Of a stretch of DNA of 11,651 bases, positions 6,681-11,651 are shown in pieces (the stretch's first letter is position 1; every line of letters begins with the position of its first letter). Origin of the DNA: Promethearchaeota archaeon. GTDB lineage: Archaea > Asgardarchaeota > Lokiarchaeia > Sigynarchaeales > SOKP01. Under the pieces are notes generated by a model. It was not told where the DNA came from. It did no database searches and was given only the letters and a program-made list of their open reading frames with translations. The position numbers and the translations under genes are program-made. The DNA is taken from assembly GCA_013375495.1 (NCBI GenBank), contig JABXKC010000056.1:1-11651 (forward strand). The letters run 5' to 3'.

Positions 6681-6800
6681 ATGATCTTAAGAAAGTGATT
6701 GGAATGACTTTGAACATTTTTAAGTTTTGTTTAGAATGCAAGCAACTATATTAAAAATCCTAATATAATATATTTATAAATTAAATGAATGTCTATCAAT

Positions 6801-6810
6801 ATATATAAAT
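6801..6810 (+). promoter_or_regulatory. Possible TATA box for the winged-helix gene
   Basis: ATATATAAAT lies about 75 bases before the ATG at 6884 in the region between the two divergent transcripts. A second match, TTTATAAAT near 6773, is an alternative. AT richness makes this weak. Confidence 0.25.
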
Positions 6811-6883
6811 TAGAAAATATCGTTATAGAGAGAAGATTTGATTATAAAAATCAGATAATTCAACACATCAAAGTTAAGAGCTT

Positions 6884-7561
6884 ATGAGCACTCCGGATAA
6901 CCTTCAATCTATTGTTTGTAATCTAATAAAGGAATATCTAAAAAAGAAACCTTTCTTTTCAATAGAAGATATTGTAGTGTTCATCAGTAATAGAGTAAGA
7001 GCTAACCCTAACTTGAATAAAAATAGTATTGAAATCATTATTAAAAATCTCGTTAAAAAAAGAGTTCTAATCCCTGGAACCAAATTAATGAAAAACAACA
7101 TCATTGAGCATCCTATAAGAAATGAAATCTATAACTATATCAGGAAGAACCCATCAAATATTAATGATATAATGAAAGCAATCAAAATTGGAAGTAATCA
7201 AGCTTTATGGCATTTATCATGCTTAGAAAAATTTAGATTTACGAGATCAAAAAAAATCGAGAATCAAAGAATTATATTTGATTATGATTCAAACACAGAT
7301 TTAGATGAGTTGTATTATTATTTAAAGCAAGACATTGTAAGAGATATAATCACCCTTTTAAAAGATGAAAATACCTCCTTTAAAATTACAGAAATAGCTA
7401 CCAATTTAAAGAGAAACTATAACACTGTTAAAAAATACCTTGAAATATTAAAAAATCTAAACCTAATAACAGTTGAAAAGGACAAAAAAAGAAATCTATT
7501 TAGATTAGACTTAGAGAAATATGAGAAAATTACAAAATCAATTATTGATGGTGAAATATAA
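6884..7561 (+). CDS. Winged-helix DNA-binding protein with two to three wHTH units
   Basis: The 225-residue protein contains two clear winged-helix units of the ArsR/MarR-like archaeal kind. Residues about 76-134 start H-P-I-R-N-E-I-Y-N-Y-I and contain S-N-Q-A-L-W-H-L-S-C-L-E, the recognition helix. Residues about 150-210 contain I-T-E-I-A-x-N-L-K-R-N-Y-N-T-V-K-K-Y-L. A third, degenerate unit may occupy about 8-70. There is no ligand domain, metal site or membrane segment. It is transcribed away from the conjugation cluster and 79 bases ahead of the membrane UBL gene, probably in one transcript with it. A local regulator of the UBL genes is the simplest inference, but nothing in the sequence proves which promoters it binds. 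The protein is rich in Lys, Asn and Ile, as are its neighbours. Confidence 0.8.
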   Translation: MSTPDNLQSIVCNLIKEYLKKKPFFSIEDIVVFISNRVRANPNLNKNSIEIIIKNLVKKRVLIPGTKLMKNNIIEHPIRNEIYNYIRKNPSNINDIMKAIKIGSNQALWHLSCLEKFRFTRSKKIENQRIIFDYDSNTDLDELYYYLKQDIVRDIITLLKDENTSFKITEIATNLKRNYNTVKKYLEILKNLNLITVEKDKKRNLFRLDLEKYEKITKSIIDGEI

Positions 7562-7640
7562 AATTTATAAATTTATTCCAATGGAATTTATATTTTGAAT
7601 TATACATTAGAAAGTTAGATAATAATTTAATCAAAAAATC

Positions 7641-8429
7641 ATGAAGAAAAGTTATAGAGTTTTAAGTATCATAACTCTTTATGTTGCATTCGCTTTACTC
7701 TATTTGATTTTTTTCTTATTACGAATAGAAAGTTTACCTTTATTTCTCTTTCTAACTATTGGGAGTGTTGCTGTATTATCCCCTAGCACGATCTATACCA
7801 TTGTTACTTCTAAAAGTAGTCCCGCAAAGAGGATAAAAAAAGATAAATATTATCAGAAGTCTAAAACAATTAAGAGAATACCAAGTGATTTAATTGAAGA
7901 TTATTTCGAAGCCATGCCATTAATAGATCAATACGCTGATACTGATGAATCTTTTGAAAATATTGAAACTATTGATGATTATATTTTTACTTTTTTCAAT
8001 CAGGAAGAACTAGATAAAATAAATTTGTTAGGGTTTTCTAAAATGGATAAAATCTTTTTTATCAGAGAAATGTTATATTTTGAATCAAGTGAGAGAAAAC
8101 AGTTAATTGAAGATATTTTGAAAAATAAAAACATAACCGATGAACTGATAAAGTACAACCCTCCACTCCACACAATTGGAATGGATGATAAATTACGCGT
8201 TTACATAAGATCGTTAGTCGAACCAGGTGAAAAAACTAAAATAATCATCATCGAAGCCTCCGAATTAATAAGTACTATCAAAGAACAAGTTGGAATTCTG
8301 TTTGATTACGGTTTAGAAGATTTTCTCCTTTCTACGGGTGGAATATTATTAGACGAAACTATGCAAATTAGGGACTATTATATTGATGATGATGACGAAA
8401 TAGCTCTGATCCCATCGAGAAATAAATAG
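7641..8429 (+). CDS. UBL3: two-TM membrane protein with C-terminal ubiquitin-like domain lacking the Gly tail
   Basis: Two hydrophobic helices (about 7-28 and 33-54) form a hairpin. The basic segment P-A-K-R-I-K-K-D-K after the second helix puts the rest in the cytosol. Residues about 75-180 are mostly helical with acidic patches and match no family I know. Residues about 183-258 are a ubiquitin-like domain homologous to UBL1 and UBL2: E-P-G-E-K-T-K, D-F-L-L-S-T-G-G-I-L-L-D-E and D-D-D-E-I-A-L-I-P-S, with about 31 of 80 positions identical to UBL1 by hand count. The chain then ends R-N-K instead of A-S-T-A-G, so it cannot be activated by E1. I infer a membrane-fixed UBL that could recruit E1, E2, the protease or UBL-binding partners, or act as a regulator. 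The ATG lacks a Shine-Dalgarno site. It converges on UBL2 with 42 bases between the stops. Confidence 0.85.
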   Translation: MKKSYRVLSIITLYVAFALLYLIFFLLRIESLPLFLFLTIGSVAVLSPSTIYTIVTSKSSPAKRIKKDKYYQKSKTIKRIPSDLIEDYFEAMPLIDQYADTDESFENIETIDDYIFTFFNQEELDKINLLGFSKMDKIFFIREMLYFESSERKQLIEDILKNKNITDELIKYNPPLHTIGMDDKLRVYIRSLVEPGEKTKIIIIEASELISTIKEQVGILFDYGLEDFLLSTGGILLDETMQIRDYYIDDDDEIALIPSRNK

Positions 8430-8471
8430 AATGAAAAAATAAATTCTTAATTTTATATACTTCCAATCCAT

Positions 8472-8897
8472 TCAACCAGCAACGCTAGCTGGAATTAGTA
8501 AAATGTCATCTCCATCAACCAGATTGTAATCACTTAAGTAAGAAGTTTCTTCCATAGTAACTCCCCCTGATGATAAATGAAAATCAGAGGGATCTAAAGC
8601 AAATAAATTTGCGACGGTATCTTTGATATCGCCTACTTTATTTCCTGTGAATACAAGCAATTTCTGTTTTTTCTCTCCCGGACCTATAGTAGATAGGAAA
8701 AAAACTGAGATTTTTTTTCCTTCAGAGGAGCTTTTGAGTTCTGGAGTTTTAGCTCTAACATCATTCGTAGGGGATTTTGAAGTTGGATCGTCAATATCTT
8801 CATCCAAACTTTCATCAAAATCCTCATCCAAGTTTTCATCAAAATCCTCATCAAACTCCTCGTCAAACTCCTCTTCATTTTCATCGTCAAAATCCAT
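8472..8897 (-). CDS. UBL2: ubiquitin-like modifier with long acidic period-4 tail and Ala-Gly end
   Basis: This is a 141-residue paralogue of UBL1. Residues about 60-137 are the beta-grasp domain with the same S-T-I-G-P-G-E-K-K, F-H-L-S-S-G-G-V-T and D-G-D-D-I-L-L-I-P-A-S-V-A-G, ending at Gly141 with nothing after it. Residues 1-37 are almost all Asp and Glu with a large hydrophobic residue every fourth position (F3, F11, F15, F19, L23, F27, L31, I35). A K-S-P and K-T-P bearing linker follows. The retained terminus means it can in principle be activated by the E1 encoded 2.3 kb away. GGTG precedes the ATG by eight bases. It stands alone on its strand between two convergent and divergent plus-strand genes, so it has its own promoter and could be expressed under other conditions than UBL1. 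It is probably a conjugated modifier; the tail may set partner or target choice. Confidence 0.9.
   Translation of the reverse strand: MDFDDENEEEFDEEFDEDFDENLDEDFDESLDEDIDDPTSKSPTNDVRAKTPELKSSSEGKKISVFFLSTIGPGEKKQKLLVFTGNKVGDIKDTVANLFALDPSDFHLSSGGVTMEETSYLSDYNLVDGDDILLIPASVAG
8787..8871 (-). repeat. 12/24-base tandem repeat coding the UBL2 acidic tail
   Basis: Two nearly identical 24-base copies lie at 8800-8823 and 8824-8847, followed by two 12-base copies at 8848-8871. More diverged units continue to about 8787. Each 12 bases encodes one hydrophobic-Asp-Glu-x unit. The pattern points to slippage-type growth of the tail, still recent enough for DNA-level identity. Confidence 0.8.
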
Positions 8898-8961
8898 TAA
8901 ATTAACACCATATGTTAAGATTTGTTATTTTTAATCCTTATAAAAATTAATGGAAATTATG

Positions 8962-8972
8962 TTATATAAATA
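8962..8972. promoter_or_regulatory. Possible TATA element between UBL2 and the coiled-coil gene
   Basis: TTATATAAATA lies in the 177-base divergent spacer, about 100 bases before the coiled-coil ATG and about 65 bases before the UBL2 ATG, and is nearly symmetric. It could serve either gene. I see no other structure in this spacer. Confidence 0.3.
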
Positions 8973-9074
8973 AACTCAACTTGACCAAATAAATTCTCAA
9001 ATTGAAATTACAAACACTTTAGAATTCGAATCAATATAATAATATTAATCATTTACACGAGTTTAAGAATTATT

Positions 9075-10178
9075 ATGAAGGAAAAAACTATTCCCAAGTA
9101 TCAAATTCGAGAAAAAACTCCCGAAGAGGAGCTAGACGAGATTCCTGACGCGAAATTACTCAAGAAAATTAAAGAAGAAAGAATTAAGTTAAATAAAGAG
9201 AAAACTGAATGGGAGAATGTTATCAATAAAGCTGAAGGGTATCAAGAAAATATTCAAGATTTAGAAAAAAAAAGAAAAGAAAAAGAGCTCCAAGTCAGAA
9301 AACTTCAAAATCAAAGCGAACATCTAAAAAAAGAACTGGACAATATGAGAAACGAAATAAAGGAAAGTAAAAATAATCTCGATGCTAAAGAAAGGGAGTT
9401 AGATCAGAAAAATGCTGACTTAGAACGATATCAAGAAAGATTAGACGGATTAAGAGACGAATTAGAAAGTGAGAAGAAATATATAGCAAGCGAAAAAGAA
9501 AATGCTAAAGAAAGAATAAAAGAAATTAAAACCAAATTGCCCGGGATGGAACGAAGAGAGAGTGCCTTAGAGAGGACTATTGAAAAATTGGAAAACAATC
9601 TAATGGATTTAAGAAATGAAGTTAAGAGTTTGACGCGAGAAAGAGATAATTTGAATAAAGAAATTACTAGTTTGAGGAGAGATATACTAGACGAAAAAAA
9701 TCGAATTGAAGATGAGAAAAGAAGATTAAAAGATGAAAAGGAGAAGGTTCGTTATAAGAAAAAAGACTTAACCCTTCAAGCTCGTGATATTGAAAAGAAA
9801 AAGGAGAAATTGGGAAAATTTAAAGAGAATGTGGATCACGATGTTAGAGATTTAGAAAAAAAGAAAAAAGGGCAAGAAACAAGATTAAAAGAATTAAACA
9901 GGAAAGTACCTAAAGCTGAGGATAGTTATTATACATTAGAACATAAAATTCGTAATTCAGAGAATAAACTCAAAAGCTTAAAAGATGAAATTAAAAAATT
10001 GGAAAAGGAAAAATCAAAAATAGAGGACGACAAATTTTCAATTAGAAAAGAGAGGCAAAGATTAGAGAGTGATAAAGAGAGATTCCTTAAAGAAAAAAAA
10101 GATTTTGAAAGAGAATTAAAGAAAGCAAAAGAAATACCAAAATATAAAATCAAATCAAAAACGCCTTCCAGATATTAA
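9075..10178 (+). CDS. Long coiled-coil protein with matching terminal motifs
   Basis: The 367-residue product is almost all Lys, Glu, Asp, Arg, Leu and Ile in heptad-like order. It has three probable coiled-coil stretches, about 25-153, 158-277 and 281-351, broken at L-P-G (155-157) and V-P-K (278-280). It has no cysteine, signal peptide or membrane segment, so it should be a soluble rod or scaffold. The ends carry almost the same motif: I6-P-K-Y-Q-I-R-E-K-T-P16 and I354-P-K-Y-K-I-K-S-K-T-P364, which look like short binding sites at each tip. No catalytic domain is present, and similarity to SMC or Rad50 would be only coiled-coil composition because Walker motifs are absent. The start at 9075 has no Shine-Dalgarno site and may be led by a short leader. 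The next gene begins 20 bases after its stop, so the two probably share a transcript. Function unknown. Confidence 0.75.
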   Translation: MKEKTIPKYQIREKTPEEELDEIPDAKLLKKIKEERIKLNKEKTEWENVINKAEGYQENIQDLEKKRKEKELQVRKLQNQSEHLKKELDNMRNEIKESKNNLDAKERELDQKNADLERYQERLDGLRDELESEKKYIASEKENAKERIKEIKTKLPGMERRESALERTIEKLENNLMDLRNEVKSLTRERDNLNKEITSLRRDILDEKNRIEDEKRRLKDEKEKVRYKKKDLTLQARDIEKKKEKLGKFKENVDHDVRDLEKKKKGQETRLKELNRKVPKAEDSYYTLEHKIRNSENKLKSLKDEIKKLEKEKSKIEDDKFSIRKERQRLESDKERFLKEKKDFERELKKAKEIPKYKIKSKTPSRY

Positions 10179-10198
10179 TTAATAAAGTTAGGGGACTT

Positions 10199-11248
10199 AT
10201 GAAAATTCCAAAAGGAAAAGGAATTGAAGGGGACTACCTTGAAACAAAAGAGAACAACCTTTTTTTCGATATTAAAGGTTATCACCATCCCCAAGACAGG
10301 AAAATTTGTTTTTTAAGATTTTATCCAGATCAAAATGGGGAAAGAATAAAGGAAGGCAAAAAATATAAAAAAATCTATTCCTTGGACGAAAGGTATTCGA
10401 AATTAAGAGAGGAATACCCACAATTTCTTTTTTTTTCAAAGGAACTTGATTTAGAGCTTCAGGGCGTAGAAATTAAAGATATAAAGAAAATTTATACTCC
10501 CCGAGAATATTACAGTGCGTTAAAAATGAGGGAACATTTGTCAGAAATCGAAAAACATTCCAAAAATTTATGTGAATTATTAATTACAGACGCTTCCGTA
10601 CCAGAAGATGCAATTGGTATTTCTGGTTCCCCCATGATCGGATTAAGTAAAGATGATTCTGACATAGATATAATAATATATGGAACTCGTGTTAGTTTAG
10701 AATTTCAAGATAAAATAAAATCAATACTACTTACTTCAAACAATTATAGGGCCTATAACTTACCCGAATATAAAACTCATTATAATTGGAGGGTAGGAGG
10801 TTCTGGTACCAATTTTGAGAGTTTTTTAAGAAGTGAAAAAAGAAAGTTACATCAAGGAAAATTCAATGGAGTTGACTTCTTCATTAGATATATTAAAAGT
10901 CCTAATGATTGGAATGGAACTTTCTACGATTACAAATATAAGGACTTAGGAAGGATTAAAGTAAAAGCAAAAATAATAGATTCAACTAATTCGATTTTCA
11001 CTCCTTGTTCTTATAAGATTGAATGTATAAAGATTGTAGAAAGCAACATTAGGGGCAATAACTATGACCTTACTAAACTAAACGAAATAAGTTCTTTTCG
11101 GGGAAGGTTTTGTGAACAAGCCATTAAAGGAGAATCTGTATTTGTTGAGGGTAAGTTAGAAGAAGTAAAATTTAAAGGTAGTAAAAATCATTTAAGAATT
11201 CTATTAACAAACCAAAAGCATGATAAAATGATAGTTATTGACCCGTAA
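10199..11248 (+). CDS. Predicted nucleotidyltransferase (Pol-beta fold, archaeal family)
   Basis: The 349-residue protein has three parts. Residues 1-110 resemble the N-terminal region of a widespread archaeal predicted-nucleotidyltransferase family (I-E-G-D-Y-L-E-T near the start, I-K-G-Y-H-H-P, L-R-F-Y-P-D). Residues about 136-235 hold the nucleotidyltransferase core with I-S-G143-S144-P, then D153-S-D155-I-D157 and a possible third acidic residue at D226 in G-V-D-F-F. The C-terminal part, about 250-349, is beta-rich and may be an OB-like domain. Such enzymes transfer NMP groups from NTPs to nucleic acid, protein or small molecules; the target here is unknown. AGGGG four bases before the ATG is the best ribosome site on the plus strand, and the gene sits 20 bases after the coiled-coil gene. 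The S-G-S form of the G-S motif is normal for the superfamily, so it is probably active. Confidence 0.8.
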   Translation: MKIPKGKGIEGDYLETKENNLFFDIKGYHHPQDRKICFLRFYPDQNGERIKEGKKYKKIYSLDERYSKLREEYPQFLFFSKELDLELQGVEIKDIKKIYTPREYYSALKMREHLSEIEKHSKNLCELLITDASVPEDAIGISGSPMIGLSKDDSDIDIIIYGTRVSLEFQDKIKSILLTSNNYRAYNLPEYKTHYNWRVGGSGTNFESFLRSEKRKLHQGKFNGVDFFIRYIKSPNDWNGTFYDYKYKDLGRIKVKAKIIDSTNSIFTPCSYKIECIKIVESNIRGNNYDLTKLNEISSFRGRFCEQAIKGESVFVEGKLEEVKFKGSKNHLRILLTNQKHDKMIVIDP

Positions 11249-11323
11249 TTAATAGATATTTTTAAAATCCAAAAAAATAATAGTAATAAAACTTTTTTTC
11301 TCTTAGCAATATCTGATTTTAAA

Positions 11324-11651
11324 ATGATTGAGAGATATAAGAAGTCAGCAGAATTAGATCCTAATGATGCTGATGCGTGGATCAATTTAGCGGATGCATA
11401 TTACGACGAAAATGAATATGAAGCTGCAATAGAAGCGTATCAAAAGGCGATAGATATCAATCCTTATTTTCCTGAAGTGTGGAACAATCTTGGACTCTCG
11501 TATAGTATGATGCGTCAATTTAAAGAAGCAATTAACTGCTACCAGAAAGCAATTGAAATTGAACCAGACGACGCAATCGCATACTATAACATGGGATTTG
11601 CTTATGAAGACTTAGAAGATCACGATAATGCATTGAAGTATTACAAAATCG
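11324..11651 (+). CDS. TPR-repeat protein (3' end outside the window)
   Basis: From the ATG at 11324 the frame stays open to the end of the window, giving 109 residues plus one base. It shows a half repeat ending A-E-L-D-P-N-D-A, then two full 34-residue tetratricopeptide repeats (A-W-I-N-L-A-D-A-Y-Y with A-I-E-A-Y-Q-K-A-I, and V-W-N-N-L-G-L-S-Y-S with A-I-N-C-Y-Q-K-A-I). A third begins Y-Y-N-M-G-F-A-Y. TPR proteins are protein-binding scaffolds. The first helix of repeat one is missing and the frame is open back to the stop at 11246-11248, so the true start could be a non-ATG codon upstream, although no ribosome site is visible. It follows the nucleotidyltransferase by 75 bases. Partners are unknown. 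Confidence 0.85.
   Translation, partial: MIERYKKSAELDPNDADAWINLADAYYDENEYEAAIEAYQKAIDINPYFPEVWNNLGLSYSMMRQFKEAINCYQKAIEIEPDDAIAYYNMGFAYEDLEDHDNALKYYKI

Noticed and set aside
8787..8871. CRISPR-like array
   Set aside because: The repeats are 12/24 bases, contiguous without spacers, and stay in the reading frame of UBL2.
8623..8934. Ser-rich open frame opposite UBL2
   Set aside because: It is the antisense reading of the acidic repeat and UBL2 domain; the low-complexity Ser run is a by-product of GAT/GAA codons on the other strand.
9075..10178. SMC or Rad50-type ATPase
   Set aside because: Only the coiled-coil composition fits; there are no Walker A, Walker B or hinge domains in the 367 residues.
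11246..11651. Nucleotidyltransferase and TPR gene as one read-through protein, since the frame stays open after the TAA
   Set aside because: TAA is an efficient stop, the spacer translates to an Asn/Lys/Phe-rich stretch without domain character, and a 75-base spacer is ordinary.

Overview
The window looks like AT-rich archaeal DNA, most probably from an Asgard archaeon (Lokiarchaeia-like). The reasons are a compact ubiquitin-like conjugation cluster (modifier, E1, E2, Rpn11-type JAMM protease, RING-like protein), Shine-Dalgarno sites of the GGTGAT type, and archaeal gene families such as multi-winged-helix regulators and an archaeal-type nucleotidyltransferase. The taxonomic call is inference from gene content, since no rRNA or other marker is present.

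Layout. Positions 1-1416 (+) hold the 3' part of a Glu/Leu/Phe/Val-dehydrogenase-family gene fused to a CBS-domain pair. Positions 1413-1642 (-) look like a decayed small gene (a frame change plus an in-frame TGA). Positions 1708-2265 (-) encode GTP cyclohydrolase I (FolE). Positions 2414-6618 (-) form the conjugation cluster, transcribed in the order UBL1, E1, E2, JAMM protease, six-TM RING-like protein. Positions 6884-8429 (+) carry a winged-helix protein followed by a two-TM protein whose C-terminal domain is a third ubiquitin-like fold. Positions 8472-8897 (-) encode a second free modifier (UBL2) with a long acidic repeat tail. Positions 9075-11248 (+) encode a long coiled-coil protein and a nucleotidyltransferase. 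From 11324 (+) a TPR protein begins and runs off the end.

How it may work. UBL1 and UBL2 would be adenylated by the UBA2/UBA3-like E1 (Cys196) and passed to the E2 (Cys99). They would be placed on targets with help from the membrane RING-like protein and removed by the JAMM protease. Both modifiers end in Ala-Gly with nothing after it, so neither should need maturation. The third UBL domain is tethered to the membrane and lacks the terminal Gly, so it could act as a fixed docking site or decoy, not as a conjugated tag. With the E3 candidate and one UBL both predicted to face the cytosol from the membrane, the cluster suggests membrane-localised ubiquitin-like signalling. This is the most interesting feature of the window. 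The E1/E2/JAMM/RING core is of a type already known from Caldiarchaeum and Asgard archaea. The three-paralogue expansion, the membrane UBL and the period-4 acidic tails are the parts I would follow up.
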